Below are positions 54,346-64,000 of a DNA stretch of 64,000 nt, one piece after another. The number at the start of each line of letters is the position of its first letter. Positions within the stretch are counted from its first letter, which is position 1. Origin of the DNA: Mytilus galloprovincialis (lineage: Eukaryota > Mollusca > Bivalvia > Mytilida > Mytilidae); assembly GCF_965363235.1 (NCBI RefSeq), contig NC_134840.1:86462916-86526915 (forward strand), in the 5' to 3' direction. The position numbers and the translations under genes were made by a program. A model generated the notes under the pieces. The model ran no database searches. It was not told where the DNA came from and was given only the letters and a program-made list of their open reading frames with translations.

Positions 54346-57300
54346 AATTAATACAAAGCACCAATTAAGAGTAACCACAATTACTGAAAACTAGAAACGA
54401 ATGACAACTAATAAATAAATCAGGTCATCCAAGACTAAAGTATCAATCAACACACACCCAACAGATTAATTGTAACAATTGTATATGTCCTCCAGTGGCA
54501 AGCTTCATCATTGGATAACATTTTCAAACTTTGAGATGACGGTTTACTTGTTTCAAAAGATAAAACTATTTGAATTTCAATGGTTACAAAATTTATTGTT
54601 ACAAAATTAACAAAAGAAAACTTTCATAACACAATAAATGTAAATATATAAATTATATAAAATAAATGCTGTATAAATAGTACAAAATAACAAAATCATA
54701 CCACAGACACACACAAATCAGATCAGGTGGTTTGGTTTCTATTGCCCTTATAACTCATTGCACAATCACCAATCAGAAACAAATCGAAAAATCCTGCAAC
54801 TTTTTAACTGCTGAGCATGATTTTGAAAAAAGGAAAAGAAAGAATGTAAAATTTTTAAACACTTCTCGTCATAATTTTGATTACTTTCATACATCATTTA
54901 GAATCTGTTAAAATATAATACTCCTTTAAACAACAAGTTTTAAATGTTATATAATTTTTCATAAGTTGTAATATGTTAAAATAGAACTGTTAAATATGAT
55001 ACTGTTGCTGGATTTTCCAAATTGCTTCTATTATTTCCTAATATCAATATATACAGATATCCATGTAAAACATGGTAAGATATCTAAGAGCAACTCACAT
55101 GGAAATATGGAAAACAAAACCAATTAGAGTGAAACTATTCCATTCATTAATTTGTATTTCTAATGTAAACTTTTAACATAACAGTGTTTTTTCTTTACAT
55201 CTAAAGCTTAGCTAAAAAAACAGTACAAGTGCAAATACATTGTCATTAAAACTGTTAAATTATACAAAATACATGTACATATTTAAATACAATGTGTATG
55301 TAGTAAATTGTAAACAGATTGATGTTTAACACCACGTTGCGGTATTTCATTGCAGACAGTTTTATTGGTGGAGGAAGCAGGATTGCCTGGAGAGAACCAC
55401 CTGACTTCCATAGAATTGTAATTAGAAAAGAGAGGAAATAATTAATTATTTTTAAATAAAGTAAAGGAAATAAGGATTCACAAAAGAAATAAAATGGCAG
55501 TAAACATTTCACAGAGAACACAGATCAATTCTATAGTACTATATCCTATAACATGCATACACATTCATACCACATTCTTACAATAAGTCAAAACATGTGA
55601 CTGGTAGTTCGAAAGAAATATATAATCAGAAAAAAAGTTTTGTATTGTATAAATAGTGTTATTATATTTTTCTTATTATACTATATATAGCTAGCTGTAA
55701 AAGGGATTATTCCAGGACAAATCATTTCAAAACTAAATGATATTAAAGGGTACAAAATTACAATCAAAGTATTTAAGTGATGAAAATTTGTGTTTGAAAT
55801 TGCTAAAGTTTTATGCTATCAAAGTTAACTGGCTTTTATGACCTGATGAAAATCAAAGGTATAGAATTTTTAACACTCTAGTTTGTTTTGAGAAAAACAG
55901 GAGTTTCATCCAGAAAAATATATAGAGATCTTGGATTGTATGTCTTTTGGTATAAATTACTAAAACTTATATCTACACTATAAATGAACATGATTCACTG
56001 GTCTTTAAGTTATGGCAAGATATAATATGAACACATTGACAAAATTTAAAAAATCTTAATTGAAAGCTGAAAACTTTGAACAAATAGGGAATTTTTTCTA
56101 TATCTATATTCAGATTATTAGTAAATTAAAATATTGCACCTTACAAAAACCAAGCTATTGCATCAAATGAATAAGCTGAAAATCTGATATCTTTTGATCT
56201 GAAACTTGTGATTTATGAAAAAAACGGATTTCAATGTTTTGAAATTGAGGTAACTTTACTGAAATACAATCTATTCATTTTTTAAATGTTATGTTACAAT
56301 CTATTTTTTTTTTAAATGTTATATATGAAGCAGCATATGAAATGACATTGAATAGGTTTAATTGGCACATAATTTATAAATATAATATCAGCAGTTAAAA
56401 ATTGTTATATTATGTAATTGTCAGATACATATGTTATTGAAATAAGGTACAGCCTTGTTTGACCTATATAGTATATAATTAAATCAAAGTATAATAAATT
56501 GTCCATTTTTAAATAGCAGCAGCACCATACAACAAAATATGTCAAAACATTTCTTTTTTTTTTTCTCTTTTTGCTGTTCCAAAAGATTACACATAAAAAT
56601 AAACAAATATCACTGTTCAAAGTAAATCTATAATTATGCAGTGTCAATATTTAGATAAATTTATCAATACATTTAATATGATGACAGACTGCAACCACGA
56701 TATAACCTCTTTATTTGCATCCCCCTTCAATAAAATAAACATAAATGTGTATTATGTATAATACAACCTATACTGATACAAACTAATTGTAACTAATAGT
56801 AAATAAACTATGTATAATACTGATTACAAGTACAGTCATGGTTTAGGTATAAGAGAATACAAAAGTACTTAATAAATAAATCTATGAATTTTAGGTACAT
56901 AAATCACAAGACAAATTTGATGGTTTATATGAATTAAACAATACATTGAGTAATCTGTAAATTAAATCTTTTCATCAATCGTAAGTACTTGATATATATA
57001 TACTTCAATTTTGTTCTAAACATTTAAAATTGTTCACTGGAATTTTAGTTTGGTCCTCACTGAGGTAATGACTTAACAAAGTTAAACTTTCTAGTACAAT
57101 ATAAATGATACAGAGGTAGCATATCTTGGAAATTTGCAAATACCTGAAAATCAAACCAATGCTTACAAATGATACCAAAGAAATATACATGACCAAATAT
57201 AAAACTGTCAATTACATGTGAAACTACGATATCTGATTTTGATTGTAAATACAAAGATTGCTCTACTTTTCATGTACTGAGTCATTCATGTTGTAACATT

Positions 57301-57521
57301 TTCTATTTAAAAAAATCAAACCTGAAAAAATAGAAATTGACATTACGGTTTCATCGCATACATAACAGCTTCTTTAAAAGCTACTACAAATAACAGAATT
57401 TGCTAATTTAAGAAAATATGCATCAAGTGGTTTTCAATATAAACACTAAATTTGAAGATAGAACAGTCTTCACTATCAATACAAAATTTATCAAGTAAGC
57501 AAATGAAATTTCAGTAGACTA
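54346..57521. other. AT-rich sequence downstream of the DAAM-like gene
   Basis: No gene recognised. On the minus strand this follows the DAAM stop codon and may include a long 3' UTR; many AATAAA-type strings on that strand make the true end undecidable by eye. Confidence 0.35.
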
Positions 57522-58281
57522 ATCTACATGGGCATATGACATTTGCGCCGATTTTTAAAATTTTCATTCTTTCATTTGCGGCAATTTCATTTTTTCATTT
57601 GCGCCGATTTTATATTTGCCCCTAATTGGATTTACAGGTAAGTTAATACTTGTACATGTACTATACAGTTAAGGTATATTGGTAAACTCTGGTTAAAAAC
57701 ATAGGTTTTAGTTAATTTTGATTCATATTGTTCTGAACTTTGCTGTAACACGATGGACATATTGCACATTGCGACGAGCCGAGGAGTCAATTTTTTAACC
57801 ATCAACGGTTATACACATAATTACGTAAGCCAGACAAATATAGAAGAGTCGAAATCACAAGAAAGGAATATATTAGATGTATCGACTATAAATACCCAGC
57901 AACAACAGATTTATGGTTTTAATGTATTCCGTTTTAATGGATTTGAATGCTGTAAATATAGATTTTCAATTCGTCATTTTAGTATAAACCAGAGTTTTTT
58001 TTATCTAAGGATTTTACTTTTTGATTTTAAAGTATGTGAATATAGTGTAACTGGCTAACGGAAGAGTTCTATAATATTAAATGAAAAATAACATGACTAT
58101 GAATAAAATCTTGAAAAAAAATCTTGGATGTTGTCTCATTTGCACTCATACCACATATTCTTATGTCTATCCACCTGTAATTAACCTGTAATTTATCTGT
58201 AAAAAAATCGGCGCAAATGAAAACAAAAATCGGCGCAAATGAAATGCAGATCGGCGCAAATGCAAAACGCCGATCTACATG
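57522..58281. mobile_element. 742-bp element with 9-bp target duplication and CATTTGCGCCGAT ends
   Basis: Element 57531-58272, flanked by ATCTACATG at 57522-57530 and 58273-58281. The left end carries CATTTGCGCCGATTTTT three times in partly changed form; the right end carries the inverse, ATCGGCGCAAATG, three times. A 9-bp duplication fits Mutator-like transposition (hAT gives 8). A 101-codon ORF at 57753-58058 inside has no recognised domain. A SINE-like tail (TTGTCTCATTTGCACTCATACC) is nested at about 58128-58165. Confidence 0.8.
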
Positions 58282-59181
58282 ATCCCACCCACTTTAAGGA
58301 AAATGTCTTATATCAACCTTTTTACACCTGTGAATAAATGAGCAATTAAATAAACAAGATAGGAAACTAAATATAAATATAATACTAATAACAGTCATTA
58401 CTATAACAACATATCAGGGAACAACAACTATAATAATACATTCAGTGAACTGTGTAAAAAAAGTTATTTAAGTAACTCTGCCTTTCATTTCCTTTACTGT
58501 ACAATTGTATACTTATTTCAGTTTGAATCAAGATTGTATTATTATCATTATTAAGAATCTCAGCATCAGAAAGGTATTGCTTATCAGCCAGATACCATGT
58601 CATTTTTCTGATTTAATTCTAAATTAAATTCAAACTGTTTCATGAGATTTTATTTGTGTAGAAGTAATTTAGTGATATTGTAATAAAGTATATCAGGTTT
58701 ATAAATAAATATTCATAGATAGAGAAAGTAATATATATTATGTCTATAAATAATTGAAAAAAATTATCGAGCATTTTTTCAAAATAAAGTTTAGTCTAAT
58801 AATAAATACTACTTCTCTTCAAAGTTAACTAATATCATTTTGCAATTATGTCGGAAAGCAGAACATAATTCTCAGATCATTCTTTTCAATAAATTTGTAT
58901 TTTCTTTTAATTAATGCCATTTCAAAGTCAAGATAATTTTGATTTAAAGTAAGAATATCAAAGCCTGGAACAACTGAATGTATGAGATTCCATTTCATTC
59001 AGTTTTACAATCCTTCCATACGAATTTCAATGAACACTTGTTTGTAATGAAAAACTACAATTCTACTATTGCATGTGCATAATTTAAAAAAATCATTTTG
59101 TTACAATAATTAATGAGAGCACTAAGTACACAACCAATACAATTTAAGACCACATGACATACGTTGCTTGTTAACTGACAT
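58282..59181 (-). other. proximal 3' UTR of the DAAM-like gene (probable)
   Basis: Directly follows the stop codon on the minus strand. AATAAA overlaps the stop region (59181-59186) but is too close to be the used signal. No other feature. Confidence 0.4.
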
Positions 59182-62100
59182 TTATTGTTCAGTAAGTATG
59201 GCTCTGGCAGTTTTCATTGCACCAGCTCTTTCTCTTGAATTTTCTCTTTGAGGAGTTACAGCTCTTTTTCTATTTCTTCTCATCTTTGACAAATCTTCTC
59301 CAAATACATCTCCTGTCCTTAATGCTGATATAAGCTCGTCAAATTCGCCTACAGCAATAAAGACAATATGTAAAATGTGAGTGGTTTATCCAGATAGCAA
59401 GGTTACAATTTGCTACCGAAAACAAATTTTACTTATAAATGAGTTTTTTAAGTAAAACAATTAATTAGTCTAGAAAAAGTATCATCAAATTTAATATGTG
59501 GTAAAACAAGCAATAACTAAAGGTGGGTAGGTGGCTAAAAGCAATTGTAATGTTATGTTAGTGCTTGAAAACTGTCTTATTGCACTGTTTTACAAAAATT
59601 GAAATTCTATGAATTTTTTTTATAAAAATTTAAACTTTTCACATATAATGTTTCTTGAAAAGGCTATTAATTTAAGTGAGGATCAACCTAATTTAATTTA
59701 CTATTTACACTAAAATTAACCACATGCAAGCTAGATCCCTAAAAAACGTTCTACTTGAACTCTTATCACCAATATAAAATGAGCAATATTAACTTTGAGT
59801 AGTTATTTTACTGCAAGATTACCTTTGGCAGACCCAGCTTTGCCATTTGAATTCTCCCCTTTTTTCATTCTTGATTTTTCTCTTTCTCTTCTCATCTAAA
59901 AATAAGACATTTGGACATTATCAATACAATTTGTATTATCTTTAAAACAAATAGGCCCAAAACACATATATCACTGTTCTCGTTCTCTTCTAAACAAAAT
60001 GACAATGTTTTTCAAAGATTTCTCCAGAACATTAATTTGCTCAAAGGATACGAATACAAAAATGCAGAAATGAAAAATATGTTTGTTGCTTTTGATTATA
60101 AACATTGCAGTTGTGAACAATTAAAAAACAATAAGTCCTTTCTTTTATTAAAGACTAAATATTATTTAGTTGATATCAGGAACTTAGTGCCCTAATCAGA
60201 TGCAGAACATTATGCCTCTAACAAACAACAAACAGACATTCAAATTGTTGTTAAACGGCATATAAATAGTTGGTTAGAAGATTTTATGAAGCCATTCCAC
60301 AAGCATTTATAGAATTAACTAATCATATTCTCAAAACCACAATATTGCTAAAATAGAAATTTTCAAACAAATATCAAAACTACATTTTAGATGTGCAGTT
60401 TGTGAAAATTATGCAACAGTTTGTTCTTATTCTTATTGTATGTTTTGCAAAAAGCCCAAAAATCTTGATTCTTCAATTAATTTTACCTGTTCTTCTAATT
60501 TTGCCCGTCTTTCTTCTTCTTCTTTCAATTGTCTTATTCTCTCATTTTCTTGTTTTGCATCATTTATTGAATTTATGAAAGTATCCATGATTCCAAAGAA
60601 ATCATCTGGTTTAGAATCATCTGAGATATCTCCAAAGGATTTTGCTGCTTCTTTAAACTGTAATAAAACAAATCATAGATTTACCTTCACTTTCTTTTAA
60701 ATTATTTACATAATATCTTTTACATTTATTATATTTTTTAAATAATCCAATGAATTTGTATAAGAAAAAAATTCATATTTCAAAATTAATTTTAAATCTG
60801 TCAAAAACTTTGAAGAACATTAAACAGCCATTTTTTCACAGAAATAAAATAGACGGTAATATGATAAACAAGATGTACTGACACTTATTTCACTCTAAAA
60901 ACTACAAGTTAAAAGATATATTAATTTTTTATAATACCTTATTTATCATTTCTGTATACGCTTCCTCTATTTCTGAGACGTTATAAGATGCCACTGCTAC
61001 AAAATCAGTCATCACACTTACAAATCTCACTTTACCATGCATGGACTGCTTCTCAAACAACAGTATCTCCTACAAAGATAAAAAAAAATTCTCTTACATG
61101 TGACTGACAAGTAAGTGACACTACAACCCTATACCTAGGTTTTCTGAAAAAGGTACATGTACAAAAAAACACTTTTAAAGATTTTTGGCTTCAAGACAAC
61201 AAGACTGCATGTGCTGTAAGCTAAGCATGACCAACTCATAAGTCAAAGTATATAAAACAAGCAGAAGGTGTCTAACTTATCTGAAAAGCCCTTACAAGTT
61301 ACATGTCATCACTGTTTGGCTGCAGACCATAGAGATCTATTATGTTCAATAGTACGGATCAATGTGTGAAAATAACAGTAAGTTCATTCAAAATATTGAA
61401 AAATCTTATATATTTTTTTAAAGTCAAACAGAAAGCAAGTGTCTTTTAAAAGTGTACACATGTTACAACTCATCGAGTTTATGCAGCATACATATCATAC
61501 TGTTCAGTAGCATCCTAAGATGAATGGACAGACGGACAAGGTAAATGCTAGAGTATAAAATATCTTTAATACTGTTTATTCAGAGTGCAACTAAATGATT
61601 TTTTTGCACCTATTTCAACTTTCCAATCTGCATACTGATCCGATAATCAAGTATTAGTCCATGTAACAATCATGCAATTTTTAGGTGGAGTTTAAGGTGA
61701 TTTTACTTTTTAAGATACCGGTAGTATGACATTTTTTGCGACTTAATCTATATGTTTCATGCCATCTTTCCTCATGCCTGAACATTCTACATTACTCTGG
61801 CAATAAGTCAATTTCTTTCTTACAAATGTTATGCTATTGTAGAGTCCTAAATATGTAAACTCATTGCTAGATATTTTGTCATCTGATTTATTTACTCAAT
61901 TGCCCCATAAAAGTATTCTGTCTTGGCATTATATATTATATATAACTAGATCTATTTTTCCACCTTGTATTTTGGCAATAAAGCATTCAAGTTGATCATT
62001 GCTTATAAAAATAATAAATACCTTTTCTATCTCTGAGAGACCTGACCTCAAAACAACTATTTCTTTGTCCAACTCTCCCATGCTGAAAAATAAGATATTA

Positions 62101-63899
62101 TATACAAAATAAACATTTTTGGTTAAGACACTTTCCTTTTGTTGTTGTTTTTTTCTTTTCCTTTTTTTAAAACTATGTTGGTGTGCTATTTAATTGACAT
62201 ACACTCCCCATCATCTTTTTTTTCCCATTTTGCAATACTTTGTATAGTCTCTGTGACTGGTCTGAATTCTGAAGATTTTTCATCAATCAAACATGTTTTA
62301 GATGGGAAATCATGGTCTATTCATTATTTGAAATATAATAATAATAATAATAATAATAATCTTTATTTCAAGAGGGTATGCTTAATTAGTACAAACACTA
62401 TTCTCCCTTGAGGCCCTCACACTCCACTCACAATGCTTCACAATTTCTTCATAACAAAGATAAACATAAGAAAACATAATCAAAATTGATACATAATCAT
62501 TTAAATAATTCCTGGATTACCAAGTAAAAACTTAAAGCAGTTTGTTTTAAAAGTATTTATGTTTGACATTTGTCTTAGTGCTTCTGGTAGTTTATTCCAT
62601 AAAGTTGGGCCAGAATATGAAAAAGATTTTCTAAATGTGCATCTCCTAAATGGGCATTGGATTAGCTTTCAGTAACTGCAAGTACTGTTTGTGTATTTTT
62701 TCATTTTATTTATTTTTCTGATTTGTATCAACTGAGTTTTAACTGTTTGTTCTAATTTTGTGCGGTCACACCACTGTCTAAGGTTAATGCTGATTTCTAA
62801 AAAAAATCACACTTTTTTACTAATACCCTAAGCCTTATCACATGATAAACTGGCTTTATTAAAATAGCATAACTTTATATATAATCCGACTTACTTGACT
62901 TTTGAAGCCACCTTTACATCTGGCAACTCACTTTCTAGTGGCATGATCTTGGGGAACTGAAATAAAATCCATAAAAAATATTACTAGTGTTTTCTTTGAA
63001 GAAGAAGTTTGCTTTGGATGTGGAAATGAACTGTGACGGTGTTATCCATACTTGATTTTCGAAATGACAACTGCCTTAGACTTCTCAGTCCACTATATGA
63101 CTGAATAAGTTATTGAAGTCCTCGGCTTATTGGAATATCACAAAATATTTTAATAACTCATAGTATGGGACAAAATAGTTCTGCCAAATATATATCTCTA
63201 TATGAATTAGTAAAATATAACACTGCTTTCCATGATTATTTTTATCAAAATACAGAAATATGTCAAAAACTGATGCCACTTCACATCAAAATGGACAATG
63301 TTATTCCAAATATATGAGGTTTTGATGCACAAACCATTTGACATGCCATATTAGAATTTCATAATTCTTAGGAAATTATCAGCTTTGAGGGTTTAGATGG
63401 GGGTCTTTATTTCTGTATTCTTTAAAATTTTAGGCCATTTTCTCTATGTAATTTTGTATTTTTGTACCGGTATATATTTTTTCTGGGATTTATTTTTTTT
63501 TATATTTTAGCACCTCATTATTCTTTTTTCCCCCTTTTTTTAGACAATTTTTCTCTGTTGGATCAACCCGATCAAGACCTTAACTATAAAACTTAAGCTC
63601 ACAATTTCTAACTTGGTTTGAGTATGTTTTTCTTAATAAATCTTTTTAACTTTTGCTTTAACATTGCTCAAAAAAAGTTCTCACCCTTTTCTCCAGTACG
63701 TCCACCAGATAATGGAGCAGTGTAACATTTCTATCCATACTTGATTTAGTGTCTAACATGTTATTTAGACTGTTAAGTTTAAAGCCTTTTGCATTCCCTC
63801 TCTGTCCTCTGTTCATAAAGTTACCTAGGGCTAAGATTATCTCTAGGAGTTGTCGTAACTTTGTACTTTTCATCATTGTGTTTGATGAATCTATCACAG
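59182..63899 (-). CDS. DAAM: DAAM-like formin, C-terminal part (seven exons; 5' part beyond window)
   Basis: Exons in translation order: 63899-63685, 62956-62895, 62082-62022, 61069-60938, 60657-60487, 59895-59823, 59348-59182 (stop TAA). All GT-AG and in phase, 881 nt, about 292 residues. Exon 1 here is the core of the FH2 actin-nucleating domain (LEIILALGNFMNRGQRGN, GFKLNSLNNMLDTKSS, VTLLHYLVDVLEKR). The next exons give NMGELDKEIVVLRSGLSEIE and the FH2 C-terminal helix with VTDFVAVAS-type sequence, then a charged coiled coil (ENERIRQLKEEEERRAKLEE). The last exon is the diaphanous autoregulatory domain: GEFDELISALRTGDVFGEDL followed by basic RRNRKR. This matches DAAM1/2 in order and motif. 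Such formins bind Dishevelled and Rho GTPases and nucleate unbranched actin downstream of Wnt/planar polarity signals; the DAD holds the protein inactive until released. A tail of about 25 residues after the basic patch is unrelated to what I know of vertebrate DAAM1. Confidence 0.92.
62333..62790 (-). mobile_element. 3' fragment of a LINE in a DAAM intron
   Basis: (AAT)n at 62333-62361 followed by CTTTATTTCAAGAGGG and CCCTTGAGGCCCTCA, the same terminal design as the LINE at 43947. Minus-strand translation of about 62500-62650 gives RCTFRKSFSYSGPTLWNKLP and an NINTFKT-type block, the C-terminal end of a Jockey/CR1-like ORF2. Heavily 5'-truncated, same orientation as the host gene. Confidence 0.82.
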
Positions 63900-64000
63900 C
63901 TGGAAATAAAGTTTATTGTGAAAGATGAATAAGCATAAAATACAATGTATGGATATATCAAGACTCGTGTACACTGACTAATTTTTTTCTAGTCTGGAAT
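63900..64000 (-). other. DAAM intron continuing beyond the window
   Basis: Starts with the acceptor TTTATTTCCAG on the minus strand at 63900-63910; no further exon before the window edge. Confidence 0.7.

Noticed and set aside
57753..58058. 101-codon ORF inside the 9-bp-duplication element
   Set aside because: No recognisable transposase or other motif; AT-rich composition in an otherwise non-coding element.
60440..60700. Plus-strand ORFs over the DAAM exon at 60487-60657
   Set aside because: They are shadows of the minus-strand coding exon, which has splice sites, phase and family similarity.
1..64000. CRISPR arrays, operons, ribosome binding sites or plasmid/phage origins
   Set aside because: The window is an intron-containing animal genome; tandem arrays found here have contiguous repeats without unique spacers.

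Overview
This is a eukaryotic, AT-rich, intron-rich and repeat-dense window that most resembles a bivalve mollusc, probably a mussel (Mytilus-like). The reasons are short exons with clean GT-AG borders separated by kilobase introns, animal-specific genes (a DAAM-type formin, an LRRC74-type leucine-rich repeat protein, a Fos/ATF3-like bZIP factor), and many dispersed repeats of types I recognise from bivalve genomes. The species assignment is inference; no database was searched.

Layout. (1) 347-2082, + strand: the last two coding exons of an unidentified gene with an acidic C-terminus. (2) 2083-14370: intergenic DNA packed with repeats (a 169-bp tandem array, a 1.26-kb 487-bp-period element, a TTAA-flanked MITE, a 147-bp-period element, several terminal-inverted-repeat elements). 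(3) 14371-33415, - strand: a complete 13-exon gene for a 561-residue LRRC74A/B-like protein, with every exon junction in phase. (4) 33416-41020: intergenic, with a decayed Tc1/mariner element, a foldback element and a hAT-like element carrying a nested SINE. (5) 41021-46598, + strand: a three-exon gene for a 288-residue Fos/ATF3-class bZIP protein with a PLDLS motif; its introns carry a TIR element, a retrozyme remnant and a broken LINE. (6) 46600-59181: intergenic and 3' UTR sequence with MITEs, SINEs, a 144-bp-period element, a 151-bp tandem array and a 742-bp element with a 9-bp target duplication. (7) 59182-63899, - strand: the last seven coding exons of a DAAM-like formin (end of FH2, coiled coil, DAD), running off the right edge.

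The most interesting system is a family of short repeats built around a hammerhead self-cleaving ribozyme. Five copies are seen. Two of them (18446 and 18809) sit head to tail, so that the two predicted cleavage sites delimit a 363-nt unit, the architecture of metazoan retrozymes (non-autonomous retroelements that move through small circular RNAs). All four intronic copies are antisense to their host genes.

The genes are not an operon and show no obvious functional link. DAAM would act in Wnt/planar-polarity actin assembly, the bZIP in transcription control, and the LRRC74-like protein has no established biochemical role. Exon borders were derived by hand from splice sites, reading phase and family resemblance.
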